64,000 bases of DNA. Source: Gautieria morchelliformis (Eukaryota > Basidiomycota > Agaricomycetes > Gomphales > Gomphaceae). The position numbers were made by a program, and so were the translations under genes. The DNA lies in NCBI GenBank assembly GCA_015179125.1, contig WHVA01000479.1:22520-86519 (forward strand), given 5' to 3'. A model generated the notes under the pieces. The model was not told where the DNA came from and did not search any database. It saw only the letters and a list, made by a program, of their open reading frames with translations. Below are positions 1-13,798 of this stretch, in pieces (position 1 is the stretch's first letter; each line of letters starts with the position of its first letter).

Positions 1-46
1 GGATGCCCATAATATGTGTTGTTCAAAATAGCTAATTAGAAGATCA

Positions 47-388
47 AATTTGAATGAGCTCTCAGCCGCCCGCAGGCAAGAGATTAAACGTCAACGTATG
101 CCTGTGCCGACGAGAGAAAACCCTGCACATGCAAATGATAGAAATGTGAAATGTGAAGTAGAATACAATTGTCGATCGAACGTACATGTTCCTTGACAAT
201 ATCATCAGGCTGGACTTAATTTGAATGAGCTCTCAGCCGCCCGCAGGCAAGAGATTAAACGTCAACGTATGCCTGTGCCGACGAGAGAAAACCCTGCACA
301 TGCAAATGATAGAAATGTGAAATGTGAAGTAGAATACAATTGTCGATCGAACGTACATGTTCCTTGACAATATCATCAGGCTGGACTT
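47..388. repeat. perfect 171 bp tandem duplication, two copies
   Basis: A block starting aatttgaatgagctc is repeated head to tail at 47-217 and 218-388. I see no mismatch between the copies, which suggests a recent event. It carries no recognisable gene; the open frame across the second copy on the minus strand is short and unlike any family I know. The 5' border is close to the window edge, so further copies outside the window cannot be excluded. Confidence 0.95.
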
Positions 389-985
389 ATAGGGACGGGA
401 GTTCTCCACTGCTCGTAGCAAACTTGAGCATCCCTTAATTGTGGGTAGACGACCAGAGCCATGCTCGGCCTTGTGGGATACGAAGTCGAGTGGGTATTAA
501 TTCTCGGTAACCATCAGTCTGGCACCGCCCACCGAGTACGCATACATTGCTCAGAGACTAAAGGAGGACATACCTATGTTCCAGAAGCTCATGTTAGCCC
601 AACAAGCCTCTTGATATTAACCAGCAATATAACAGTGGTGATATGACTGAGGCAGAAACGTGATGGGTGGGGAGACGAATGTGGTTTAACTAGGCCCAGG
701 GCCATCGTGAGCCATTTGCTACACTTCTCAGTTCGGAATCCAAGTGCCCGTTACGCGTGATAACTATATAGAAGGTAAGAGAATGATAGAGCCTCGTGCA
801 ACTCGCTAGTTAGATCAATGGATACCAATGCTCGAAATACGGGCAAACCACGAATGCTTACTTTCTTGGCGACGAGTTGCTCCTACTATGTGGTATGACC
901 AAAAACCACCATTTTCGAAACCATCAATACGAGACTCCGAACAACGTAAAAGTGACCGCTTACATAAGCTCGGTTTTGTTTCAAC
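389..985. other. intergenic, upstream of LEO1
   Basis: No convincing coding sequence. It holds the 5' flank and presumably the promoter and 5' UTR of LEO1. Short open frames here show no family resemblance. Confidence 0.5.
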
Positions 986-2733
986 ATGTCGCTCGCCGAT
1001 GCACTTGCGTTTCCCCCACCACGCCCCAAGTTACCGATCATAGACCCAGCTCTTCTGGGCGATTCACAAGATGTAGAATTGCCGGAAGCCGAGGATTCGC
1101 AAGAGGAAATGGAGCCGAAGGAAGAACCTGAGGACCATGACATGGGTGATTTGTTCGGTGATGATGCGTATGTTGTCGTCGTACACGCTTCATTCCAGCC
1201 GATATCTGAAACGCCTGCTTGAATAGTGTTGGGACGCCTCAGCCAGGCGAGGCAGTGGATGATGGTCTGACCTCGCCTGAACGACGGCAACGGAAAGCAA
1301 TGGAGTATGAGGAAGACGACCAGGAAGAGCCGCCAGAATTGCAGCTACGAGATGCGTCAGTCCAAATACCTAATATACCTGTTCCCAAGAGCTCGGACGA
1401 TAATGTGAGTGCAAAGCAGTTATTACTCTGTCCAAGTATTGATCGTCTGTGGCACAGTATTGGGTTATTCGCATGCCCAACTTCGTGAAGCTTGATGCGA
1501 AACCATTTCACCCAGAAACGTACGTCGGTCCCGAGCAGGAAGAAGATGATGCTACACAGCAACATATGGACGTGCTTAAAGAGCGCAGCTTAAGCATAAA
1601 GCTGGAGGTCGAGAATACTGTACGATGGAGATGGATAAAGGGAGAGAACGGGGAGGACGTAAGTTACTCCCTCGGTGCTAATGATCTGCAACCTGACAGT
1701 CCTCTAGCGAAAACAATCCAACAGTCGGATTATTCGATGGTCGGACGGCTCACTCAGTCTCCAGCTGGGCAAAGAATTGTTTGACGTCAACCACAACATC
1801 GATACGTCTGCCAACGTCTCACGTTCCGCACTTGGAGGATCTAGTTCTCAATCCCAATCCCAATCCCAATCTCAATCTCAATCCCAGTCCCAATCTCTGA
1901 GCCAGTCCCTCATGCCCCCTCCAGCCCAAACCCATCCACTACGTTCCCATGGTCTCACGTACCTTGTAGCCCAGCACAAACGCGCTGAGGTCTTGCAAGC
2001 CGAGAAGCTTATTACAGGACATCTCACGCTTCGGCCGACAGGTATGCAGTCTGAGACACATCGCAAACTCGTCCGCGCCGTAGGACAAAAACACAACAAG
2101 GTTGCGCGACTCAGGATGGCGCCAAGCGATCTTGTTAAGAGGGACCCGGACAAGGAACTCGCCGAATTGGCAAAGAATGCAGCTCGTAAACCGCGGAAAC
2201 CAAGCAGGAAGGCAGAGGATGGATTGGGCTCAGCGAGGAAAAGGAGAGCTGGTGGTGGGAAAAAATCCCGCGAGCAGGTATGGAGCGATGAGGATGGAGA
2301 GGCTTTTATGGGGAGCGAGGACGAGTCGGAGGATGGACTTGATGGAAGGAGAAAGATCAAAAAGAAATCTGCCCCAGATGAGCTGAAGAAGGGACCTGGA
2401 GAATACCAGACAGATGATTTCGTTGTTTCGGACGAGGAAGACGACGATGTAGACGGCATGAAGGGAAGCAAGAAGCAAGCTAACGACGAAGAAGCAGAGA
2501 AGGACTCCTTGGATGAGGCTGAAGCCAAGATCGCGAAGCGGGAGTCCAAAAGGCGCAAAAAGGTACATGTAAAGGAGGAGGACGTCGTCGTGCGGAAAGA
2601 AGAGCCGGAGGAAGACACGGACGATAAAATGGAGGTTGAATCGGAAGAAGACGACCAGGAAGTCGGCATTCGTAGGCCCCCAACCGGAGGACGTCGGAGA
2701 CGAGTTGCAGTTGAGGAGGAGGATGAGGAGTAG
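986..2733 (+). CDS. LEO1: LEO1-like subunit of the Paf1 transcription elongation complex
   Basis: Spliced from four exons: 986-1167, 1227-1404, 1458-1658 and 1708-2733 (introns 59, 53 and 49 bp), giving 528 residues. The first ATG opens MSLADALAFPPPRPKLP, followed by an acidic stretch. The Leo1 core spans exons 2-4, with MPNFVKLDAKPFHPETY, ENTVRWRW and, across the last splice, SRIIRWSDGSLSLQLGKELF, all typical of the family. A Ser/Gln run (QSQSQS, about residue 234, from hexamer repeats near 1850-1905) interrupts the domain. The C-terminal third is highly charged, with long acidic and lysine-rich blocks, as in other Leo1 proteins. Leo1 acts in the nucleus with Paf1, Ctr9, Cdc73 and Rtf1 on elongating RNA polymerase II and histone modification. 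The family call is firm; the start is the first good ATG. Confidence 0.93.
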
Positions 2734-4033
2734 GAGATGTGATCCACCACCAGATGCAATGAACTCAGATCAATGACAGGTGTGCCTGTCCTCTGAATTG
2801 TTGCTGCAATGTATTTTCGCCTACTGAGCCTCGTGCAGTTGCGTGGTGTAAAAATTCAGATGACCAGTGTATGTGAAGTGAAAATATATATCAGTCCTTG
2901 GAATAGACGTATCGGGCGAACACCTTACGGCCTGTTCAACCCTTCCGTTCCGTTGAGTAAGCGTTGTGCGGGCCTGTGAATGAACCGAACCACCTCGGAT
3001 TTGGGGACTTACTACGCCTCGCCTGAAACAAATTGTAGGTTGCCGTTAGACAAATCATCTGACCTAGTGAGAGTAATAATATTGGCTCCAACAATTGATG
3101 GTGGTGGGTGAGCGGTGAGTGATTTATCGGGTGTCCCTCAAATGATTCCCAACGTTACCTGAGAGTCATGCACAGGTGTGCGAAGATTGTCGCAGCAATG
3201 GGGTTGGGGAGGAGGGGGGGGTTGGTGTTGTTGAGGTATCAGGCTTCCATCAGGCCTCCCTCTGACTTAGTGAGAGTAATGACGTTGTGCTATAAGCAGT
3301 GCTCCGGCCGCGCATAATGAGCCTGGGTGCTCGACTGATTTAGAGGTTAACCCCACAACGCTCGCACAAGATAAACTGTGATCGAGGGACGTAACCAGGA
3401 GTATGGATTCAAAGCATTCCCTTTACTAATAAACATAGAGCGAGCTGAGCGGTAAGTTTTTCTCCTTACAAAAGCCGTTGAAAGAGTCACGGATAGTAAC
3501 CCAACAGAAATCCAGTAATTTGAACATTCTGCAGATGTCTGATGTCTTGGTTAGCGATCGACCTCCTCACTCGTCCTTCCCGAGGCAAAGAAATAAGAAC
3601 GGACTCCCCGTACCCGACGCGAGCGACTTGCGGAGGACCGTGTCATCAGGTACTGTAAGACGACGCCATAGATCTTAAAACTCTCCAAGTCAAAGTCAAA
3701 GTCAGCGTCAGCCAACGCATCACACCGGCGGCATAAACGAGCTGGGTCTTCATGTTCTGTATTGCTGCGAGTATACGACATCTGGATGTGAGGCGGGCTG
3801 AGTACAGTCCGAGGCAAAGCTTCGCGGGGGTCGTCCACGTCGCTGACTGCGACGACGGAGCGGTATAGACTTCTACTTACAGTATTGCAGGAGTGATGAG
3901 TTGTATTTTGTTGGTGGTCGGTCGACGTCTCGGCAGCCGAAGCGCCGCCTCAACCTCGGCTCACGTATAGGCGCCATGATGGTGCGCAGCGCACCGCAAC
4001 CAGACTCTCGAGGCTCACCCACGACCAGCAGAC
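2734..4033. other. intergenic, no gene recognised
   Basis: About 1.3 kb with only short frames of unconvincing composition. A short motif, gagagtaat, recurs within similar surroundings near 3068 and 3270. The 3' part is GC-rich and presumably holds the promoter of the downstream membrane protein gene. Confidence 0.45.
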
Positions 4034-5288
4034 ATGTCATACGACCCGTTCGCTGCCACGAATGCCCAACGCCACCAGCACCAGCCGTCCTACGACGACA
4101 GCACAGGCTATGACCCTTACGGCCAGTCCGCGCCCCAGCCACATCCGTCATACGACCTTCACCCTGCACCATACAAGGACGAGGACCCAGTCCCATCTCG
4201 CGCAATGGGCGCACCCGTGGAAGACAAGGAATTCAATCCATTTGATCCCCCACCAAAGTGAGCATCGATCCTTGTAGCGATTGTGGCAATCCATACTCAC
4301 CGTACCTGGTGCTAGGTCCACAGGCGACTTGCGCATGTGGAGACATGACCGCCAGGGCAACCTATGGACAAAGGTAAATTCGTATTCTCACTGGTATTCG
4401 TTGGCCGTTGACGCCGTGCTAGGGTGGACGGGGTCGGTGCATTGGAAGATTCTGCTGTTGCACCATCATGATTGTCATTCTTCTCTTCGTCAGCATTGTC
4501 CTTACCCTCGCCGTCGTAGGTTCAATCTGCTTGTTTTATGGAGACATGTTCAATGCCTTTGCAGTTCTTACGCCCGCCTGACATCGAGTTCAGCGGGGTA
4601 AAGGCCTCAACAACGGACAGCGCCGTGCGTATGCTGGAAGCAAGATGTACTGTATCTCATCTCTTGTAATAGGTTGTAGCTACTTCATCCGACCTCCAAG
4701 TCAACCTTGGCATCGGAATATCGTACGTTTGCTTCTTGGTCCATGTCGTCTTGCCCCTTATACCGTTCTCAAGTGTGCGGAACCCCAACTTCTTCTCGGT
4801 TGCATTCAAGTCCATTACTGCCAACGTCACGTACCCTATCAACAACACCCAGATTGGAGGTGGTGTTCAGAACAATGTCGTTTTCAAGAGCAACTCCAAG
4901 ACATCGTTCGACTTCCCTTTCACATTGCATTACTCACAGGCGGCGGACCCGGATAGTAAGATCATAACCGACATTGTGACCAAATGCGGCTTTATCCCCG
5001 GATCGGCGAAGCAGAAATTGTCCATAGGCTACACCTTAAAAGTATGTTCTTGCTCTACGGAATGACGGTCAAGTGACGTTTCTTGCTCCAGCTTTCGATA
5101 CAAGTTCTAGCCGTGACTATTGCGCCTCCCATCAGCGGTACTGCCAGCTTTGACTGTCCGTTCACGTTGAGCGAGATTGAGGTGTTATCATTGCTCCTGG
5201 CTTGGCATTCAAAGCTGATTTTTTTTTCTAGCCACTTATCGGAAGCATTCCAGGCCTCAGCTCTATCCTAGGAGGGATTAGTGGTTGA
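4034..5288 (+). CDS. single-pass membrane protein with LEA2-like domain
   Basis: Eight exons join in frame to 299 residues: 4034-4257, 4316-4373, 4423-4515, 4565-4624, 4673-4722, 4774-5041, 5092-5181 and 5232-5288. The first 75 residues are a Pro/Tyr/Gln-rich cytosolic tail (MSYDPFAATNAQRHQHQPSY). A basic Cys cluster (GRCIGRFCCC) follows, then one hydrophobic segment (TIMIVILLFVSIVLTLAV), and the motif RPPDIEFSGV opens an extracytoplasmic beta-rich domain. That order, with the phrase VRNPNFFSV, resembles the LEA2/NDR1-HIN1-like fold found in fungal vacuolar or plasma membrane proteins. The C-terminus ends in a Gly/Ser/Ile tail. The exact role is unknown. The spliced structure is well supported because every junction keeps phase; the LEA2 label rests on remembered pattern only. 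Confidence 0.78.
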
Positions 5289-5428
5289 TTTATTGGATGG
5301 TTACAGTAGCTTAATGGACTGAGGACTTTTTAGTACTACACCCTATTATTATTGCGAAACAGGCGCTACAAGTACTTGGCAGCGCTTAGTAGTATTCTAA
5401 TGCGTAGCAGCTGGTCTGAACGCTGTCA

Positions 5429-7077
5429 ATGGGGATTCTCAGTCTCCCTGACGAGGTCCTCGAACTGACGTTAAGGACGCTCCTGCCTCCCTTTCGCTCA
5501 CAGTCGTTGGCAGAAACCTTTGTCATCACAGTTGCCGTCGACCTGCTTGTCGCCAGGCTTGTCTCACGTCGCCTGCACCGTATTGCAACGCCTCTGGCAT
5601 GGCGTCGTACCCAGCTCCAGATTGCCCACCCCTCCACAATGAGATACGGCAACTACGGTCTCGAGGACACCGACTCAACCGCTACCATCGCAGCGACAAA
5701 GACCTCTATCCGTTCCCTCGTGCGGTGCCGTTTCTTCCATGAGCACCCAGAACTGGCAGCCCACGTCCGCATCCTCCTCCTCACACTCGTATGGGATGCA
5801 GAGAACCCTGACCTAGCACGGGATGCGTTGCGGGCGGCTACGAGTGCCATGTCCAATCTTCGCACCGTACTCGTCTGGGACAGCGATTTGCTCTGTTTCA
5901 AAGACATCCGTCACCTCCTGCAGAAGCCCCTTCTTCGCGCCATCTGCCTCATGGACGTAGATGGCTCTGCCTTCCCTGCCCAGCGAGACTTGAGCGCCAG
6001 TCTCAAGATGCTGCACATAGCCAACTCCATGTGCCCCGCGGCACTTGTTGCGGGCACCTCCCTCGAATGCGTGAGCATTGAGATGGCAGGTCCGTGCTAT
6101 CGTGCTCCCAAGCCTGTGTTGACGTTGCGCGAGATGCCATGGAAGACACTGAGAGAAGTCGCGCTTGTGGACTGTTGCAACTTGAACGAGATGGAATGGT
6201 TCTGCTTTTTAGACGGTTTCAAAGTGAGTGTTGTCTTCGTTATAGACACCGGCGAAAGGACGTGTCTGGACGCTTTTTTGCTGAATTTTGGGCACACGTG
6301 TTCTACTCTGCCTTCCCACACAAAGTCGAGGCCCATAGATCGTACTTTGGTCCATGGGTGGGGCGAGTACAACAGTATGTCTTGGTTCATCAACAAGTGA
6401 AGGACTCGACGCCCGACACTGTATTCGCGCTTCTCTGTCTCTTTTCCTTCTCAACGGAAGACGTCATCTGACAATATTTACAGCGACATAGAAGCCTGGG
6501 TCTCCACGCGGCGCTCACCGAGCTTATGATCGGTGATCTTGCATGCCTTCACTCCCTCCGCGTTAACCAGCTCCTGAATACGTTCGCCGGACAACCCCTT
6601 ACACGGCTAACACTTTATCACGTATTAACGCTTGACCCACCCACATTGGCTCGCATCGTCGAAGCATTCCCTGCCCTGCGCCATCTCACCCTCCTCACCG
6701 AAGGCGAACTCGCACCATGGCCTGGTGCACTTGACGCGTACGCACAGACACTCGCTGGTCTGCCTCTCTTGGAGAGTCTCGCCTGGAACAACTTCTATTT
6801 GCTCCCCACAGTGGATGTGTCGTTCCTCAGCAACGACGCTCTCGGGGGCTTGTATGCCGAAAACGTGCACACGCTCGTGCGGCATGTGGGACATCTGCAA
6901 TATATTAAATTCGTGAGTGCTACGGATCGCATCGTAGACACCGTATACGTCAGGCGAACGAACTCAAGGCGTAGAAGCAAGAGCAGGGACACGAGCCCAG
7001 TCGAGGTGAGGAGGGTGACGAAGGCTGCGCTCCATACGTCTTCCTGGAGCACCTCGGATTCTTTTCAGGATATTTAG
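5429..7077 (+). CDS. F-box-like protein with leucine-rich C-terminal region
   Basis: Two exons, 5429-6223 and 6484-7077, joined across a 260 bp intron (gtgagt to ttacag) in phase 0, giving 462 residues. The N-terminus MGILSLPDEVLELTLR has the LPDEVLE opening of an F-box, and the remainder is Leu-rich with loosely repeated segments such as LTRLTLYHVLTLDPPTL and LRHLTLLTEGE, as in basidiomycete F-box/LRR-like proteins. These usually act as substrate adaptors of SCF ubiquitin ligases; the substrate is unknown. A potential donor at 6914 (gtgagt) means the last about 50 residues, which are basic and unlike the rest, could be intron or an alternative end. The 260 bp intron is long for this genome. 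Confidence 0.65.
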
Positions 7078-7239
7078 CGCACGCCATTTCCTCTCTTATT
7101 TTGGGTTTTGGGGTTTTTTTTTTCTTGGGAATTGTGTTAAACGTTAAAGGGTTATAGGGTTAGAGAGTAGTTTATTCGGCACAATACAATGCTAATATAT
7201 CGTTGCCGAAATGAGGTCGCGGGAGCAAATTGACTCTTC

Positions 7240-8714
<1,475 letters not shown>

Positions 8715-9070
8715 GTATAATTATTCTGCTATATGGATGTTACCACGATATCAGCATGTTTGGGGCTTTTGTGGCAGTGAAACCTGGGTCACGGTTGTAG
8801 ACTAACGGGCTGTATTTGATAGTCGCCTACGCTTGCGAACAGAGGCTCTTCCAGGGGTTCACGGTGTACGCAATGAGACCTCATGATCGTAACATTCTAA
8901 TACGGTCGTAATCCCATTCTAATACAACAAACATTGCGTACAGCACATGAACAGAGAATGCCAATGCGTGCCTAGCTATATGTAGGAATCATGAGTCCAT
9001 CCCTTGATACAAACCATAAGCAGGAGGAGAATCAGAATCATCATGAACGTTGCGGGTGACCGCCGTGGGT
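8715..9070. other. convergent intergenic region
   Basis: Lies between the stop codons of the WDR5-like gene and the MFS gene, which converge. It presumably holds both 3' UTRs and terminators. No coding sequence seen. Confidence 0.5.
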
Positions 9071-12054
9071 CTACTTATCCACGCGGTCATTATCGGAAGC
9101 CTTTTTCTTCTTCTCATCCATGTCTTCAGAGCTCATCGCCTGCTCTCCTCCGCCCTCGACAGTCACCTCGTCGGTGTCGTCGGCATCAGGCGGCGTCGTC
9201 GCGCCTTTCTCGAGGTCGGCCTCGGGGGCCGCCCCTGTGGGCTTCTCACTGCGCACCACGTTCCGTTTCAGCGTGTACCTCAGGATGAAGAGAGCTGAGT
9301 GCGGTGAGGCGACGCGTCAATGCTGGGGCCACCGGAGGCGGAGGCGAAGCAGCGAGACGTACACATTAAAAAGCCGACGCCGATGAGGGGGGTATCTACT
9401 ATCCAGATCGTAGCAATGCTTTTCGAGTAGGCGTGCAGTACCTGCTGGCGCAGTGCTGGGGGCTACAAAAGGACGTTCGTTGTGTGAGATAAAACCAGGC
9501 TACTTGAAGCCCAGGAAAACATTATAGTAGTACACGAACCGTGATGTTTTTCAATTGCGTTACGCTCTGCGTTAGGGCACCTGCAGACGTATCAGGACGA
9601 TAATTAGGGATATTTACGATCCGCTTCCGGACTTCCTGCAAACGCAAACGCAAACCAAGCCGCCAGTTTGGCGCGAGCAATGGTTCATTGCTGCAAAGCG
9701 ACTCACCGACGACCAGATCGCCTGTCCCACGGAGATGCCGACGGTCCCACCCAATGTTCTGTGGCACGTAAATTGCCCACGTGAGCAAGCCAGCCCGTCT
9801 GAAGACATGCCTGGACTCACCGGAGCAAGACAAATGTGGCCGTACTTGTGGCCATGTCCTTTAGGGGCATGGCTGCTTGCAGACCGATGAGCGGTGTCTG
9901 GAACAAACCGCCTGTGCCGAGAGCAGCAATCAATGGGAAGATGGCCTTTAGGGCACTAGGTGTCGTGTGAGACAAGTCCGTAGAGCGAAGCGGAGAACGC
10001 CTACGTTGAGGTGGTATCGTCGAGCATGATCATTAACCCATATCCAAGACACATCATAGACTGAACATCAAGCGTGCAGTGAGGGAGATCCAAAGAGGGA
10101 TGCACAGCGCAGTGCTCACCCACGAGAACCAAGTGACATATAGGTAGTCGCCCAGCTTGCTTATTATAATACCGGTGAAAGCGGATATGAAAGCAGCGCC
10201 GAGCGAGAATGGGAGCATCCTGCCATACGCGTGAGTGGGCATCTGTTCGCGGAGCGGTCTCGGGGGCCATACCTGATTCCAGAGTCGGTGGCCGACGCAC
10301 CGAGGACTTGGAAGTATAAGGGCAGATAGTATGTGCCTGGTAGAGTGAGTGAGCGGTAACGGAGCGAACATCGCAAACGGAGAACAGTACCGGCAAAGAA
10401 GGCGAAGGCGTGGATGAAGACATTGACGAGGATGATGCCTGTCGTGCGGGTCTGGGGGAATGGGCGTGTGAGCATTGGGCTCCCTGCTTATCTTAGGGGA
10501 CCCACCTTGAACAGTCGTGGGGGGACAATAGCTGATCGTTTGGTGTACACCTCGTTCACTCCAGCGACCACTAGGAGCGCCACCCCGACCACAAGCAGCG
10601 CGATGGTGGCAGGGGCACTCCCTGCACGAAATCATGGTCGCAGATGATTAAACAAATGACAGGACAAGGCAGATCATCCACGCACAACTGGTTTCGCTGT
10701 TGTTGAACCCGATGAGCACACAAACCACGCCGGCGATGATAAGGAAGAGCCCGACGAAGTCAAACTCATTCACGTGCTCGGAAAAGCTCTTTCCACGGCG
10801 GGGGTTAAGGTTAAGGAAGAAGAACAAGATTGCCGCGGCGAAGCCTCCGGTAGGTCTAGAGAAGAACGGTCAATGGGTGGCCGGCGCTGACCAAATATAG
10901 CGCACAAGTTAATCCAGAAACACCTGTCGGTTATGTTAAAAGGTTAAATAACCCGGAGGAATTACAACTCACCATCGCCAAGTGACGTGATCAGTGAGAG
11001 CCTGAAGGAACCCGATTAAATCAAGTTTAAATATTTACAGTTAACAGTAGGCTCACGCCGCCTAGTAAAGGCCCAACGACCCTGTTGCGCATAGATAACA
11101 TGAACTTCGGAACAAAAAATACTGTAGGAAATAACATACGAGGCGATTCCCCATGTAGCGCCGACGAACCCACCGTATTTGCCTCGCCTGGTGAAGCGGT
11201 GAGGCTAATCTGAGGGGCAGTCTGACTTATCTGCTTACTCTTCCAGGGTAACAATATCACCAATGGTGATTTGCACCATTTGGATGATCCCTACGATATA
11301 GTGAGTTTTCACATGTATCATAAACAGTGGATAAGATGCTCACCACCGCCACCGATACCTTGGACGGCTCGGCAGATAATGAGCCAGGTCATGGTCTGGG
11401 CTGCGCCGCATAACGCAGAGCCGATCTATAGAATATGCATAAATTGCCTCATACAGTAACACGCTTCTAATGTGCGCACGAGAAAGACGATTATGCAACC
11501 AAACAGTATGGGCTTCCGTCCGATGATGTCGGAGCCCTTCCCATACAATGGCGATAACGCTGAGGCGGCCAATAAGTATGCGCTAGTAAATACTGCATGT
11601 CAGTGACGGACAGATTATATTTGGTGTCTCTCAAATACCTGCCGACCCACGAGTAGTCATTTCCATCGCCCAGTTGTGCCACAATCGTGGGGAGGGCGGT
11701 GGACACGCTACGAGCAAGCCATACGTAACCAGATAACGGATTCTAGGTTAAATATGCGTACATGGTCTGATCGAGCGCTGCCTGAAGGGGGTGTGACTAC
11801 TCCAAGAAGTCAAATACAGCAATGGAAGCTCGTACCAGAAAGGTCGTCATCATGAGGCCAAAGAATACCAAGGGCATATTGTTGTGAGGGACGACATGTT
11901 GTTCTGCGTCTCCAATGTAAATCAACAGGGGGGTGCTGCTGGGTTGCATACCATTCGCTTTCCAGGCAGCACGCTCCTTCTTGGGGTGAGCCGCTGGCGC
12001 CTGGTGCTCGGAGACGTCGGGGGCTGGCTGGGGCTGGTCCTTGACTGGTGGCAT
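9071..12054 (-). CDS. MFS transporter, DHA2 (14-TM) drug-exporter type
   Basis: A heavily split minus-strand gene. Exons resolved from the start are 12054-11836, 11781-11762 (20 nt), 11707-11639, 11582-11480 and 11425-11344, with one from 11290; later exons continue to the stop at 9071. After a hydrophilic 45-residue N-tail the spliced product reads MPLVFFGLMMTTFL then AALDQTIVSTALPTIVAQLG, the hallmark first helix of DHA2 transporters. SWVGSAYLLAASALSPLYGK, GSDIIGRKP (the MFS loop 2-3 motif), ERGKYGGFVGATWGI and VVGPLLGGALTDHVTWRW follow. The C-terminal half has GTYYLPLYFQVLGASATDSG and the motif GGTVGISVGQAIWSS, and ends in an acidic and lysine-rich tail. The likely role is proton-coupled efflux of toxic organic compounds at the plasma membrane; the substrate cannot be inferred. 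All junctions tested keep phase, so it is probably functional. Confidence 0.85.
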
Positions 12055-12782
12055 AACCTAGGGAGCGTCGGGAACGAGAGAGAAAGACTAAAGCAGATCG
12101 CTCCCTATTAATCGCCTTTTTACTCATGTCAATGGTGCAGTCATGCCGACGCAGGCCCTCGGCCCGTCCATGATTCTCGGCGCGACCCTCCCTCGGCATT
12201 ACTGTCGATCATGAGTAATTCTTCGGCGCGGACCCTGCCGGAAGGATCCTGACTCATCACCTTACTATCTTTGTGCACGGGCCGAAGAAGTGCCTGGTGG
12301 CAGTGCCCGTGGCTAGCTGGTTCTGCACCGGCAGAATCAGGACACAGGGTTTGTGCGGCACCGCAGTCTCTTTCCGGCAAGCGGAATCTTCGCAATCCGT
12401 ATACCGGCCCAGCGAAAACTCCCGGTACCACCGGGTGTTTTACTTATTCATTGCTTTCTGGTAAGCAGGTCTCTCACACAGTCTTGTGAGAAGCGAGTTG
12501 TTAGCCTCCTGTAATAATAGGGCATCTGTCTTTAGACTTTCACATTGTGGCCACTGTGCAGAAGCCTTTGCAGCCAGCGTGGGTAGTGCGTTCGAAGGTG
12601 AGCCGCCGTTTCATTGAGATGCCGGTGTGACGTATGGCGTAATGTACTGTAGTCAATTATCCGTTCTCCGGTGATGACGCTGGCAGCAGGACGCTCATCA
12701 CAAGAGCAAGGACGAAATTAAATCCTCATAAAAGTATGTTCCAAATTGATCTCAATCCTGTTCGTTCCATTTTGGAGGCTTT
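12055..12782. other. intergenic, 5' flank of the MFS gene
   Basis: No recognisable gene. The open frames on both strands around 12141-12489 are short, overlap each other and have no family signature. It likely includes the MFS promoter. Confidence 0.45.
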
Positions 12783-13080
12783 TCATACTTCTGCTGGGTG
12801 GCTCATGGTCTCTCTACGAGTGCTCGCGGCACTTTCTACTACACTGCCTTTGTAGGTGGATAGTTGCGAAGTGTAACCGACGGCTTCAACCTCCAACGAG
12901 AATGCGATGATCTTGCCCATATTGTCAGTACCCACACGGTAATATGGACAGGTGGACCACGTTGTTTCGCCAAGACGACGCTGGAGGTCGTCGTTGAATG
13001 CATGCGATACTTCTGTACGAACTTCAAATGACGGTGCTTTGCCTTCAATAACAGGGTGCATCTGCTGCAAGGCATATTCG
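12783..13080 (-). pseudogene. C-terminal fragment of a flavin (Baeyer-Villiger type) monooxygenase
   Basis: After a plausible acceptor (ctttag) the minus strand reads VEYALQQMHPVIEGKAPSFE, then VRTEVSHAFNDDLQRRL, GETTWSTCPYYRVGTDN and MGKIIAF. The order EY..Q...P..EGK, then FN..LQ.RL..T.W, then YR....GKI matches the C-terminus of fungal FAD/NADPH-dependent Baeyer-Villiger-like monooxygenases. After IIAF the usual Pro-Gly and Trp-rich tail is replaced by unrelated residues. No Rossmann GxGxxG segment is visible upstream to about 13.8 kb, so this looks like a remnant. The family assignment is from pattern memory. Confidence 0.5.
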
Positions 13081-13798
13081 ACCTAAAGAAGTGTTAGCAA
13101 GCAGAAGATAACTGATGCGTGTGCAGAACTGACCGTTTCTCTTCAGATTCAAGGCGATCATCAAGGAAACGGTGCGTGCCTTATGATGCGTTCTTGGTAT
13201 ATATTTAACTCTCGGGAGATAGCCTCGTTGGCGGCACGCCTCACGCGAGCATATGCTCGCTTTTTGTACGTACAGCTTAGCTTGAGGTCATCGTAGAATT
13301 TACCCAATGACTGACGCCTGACACCTCAATGGAAACGGGGCATGCCAGCGGCTTTAACTGTCGTCCACATCCGTTTCCATGCAAATATTCTCCCCAGATC
13401 TCATCATGTACGAGAGGTATGTGTGGGCGAGGAAAAGGAACCGCTTGAGGTCCTCCGGATGTACGAGGACAATTATGGCTAGGTGCATGTTAAATAGTGC
13501 CGTGGGTTGTTTAAGAGCAGGAACTGGTAAGCACGGTTATACAGCCTTTAAAGAAAGAACATGTTAACACGATGGAACTAATCGTGCGTAGGGAATGCAT
13601 ATATGAGACCGCCCATACAAGATTGTCGTGCAGCAGAGCTCCATATATATTCCAGATACGTGTTGACCATATATTCGACAGCGCCTCATTTATTGCATCA
13701 CCTTTGTTCCCAAGCTACCCGCCCTACCGTTCTGTAACGAAGTCATGATTTATCAAACTCAGATTTAGGGGACCTGTAGCATACAAGATGAAAAGCTA
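13081..13798. other. no gene recognised
   Basis: Low-information DNA between the monooxygenase remnant and the nuclease-like gene. A 62-codon frame at 13379-13567 has no resemblance I recognise. Further decayed exons of the monooxygenase may lie here but I cannot show them. Confidence 0.4.

Noticed and set aside
1878-2759. Long minus-strand ORF (293 codons) opposite LEO1
   Set aside because: Ser-rich shadow of the acidic Lys/Glu/Asp-rich LEO1 exon 4; no family features, while the plus strand has a clear Leo1 domain.
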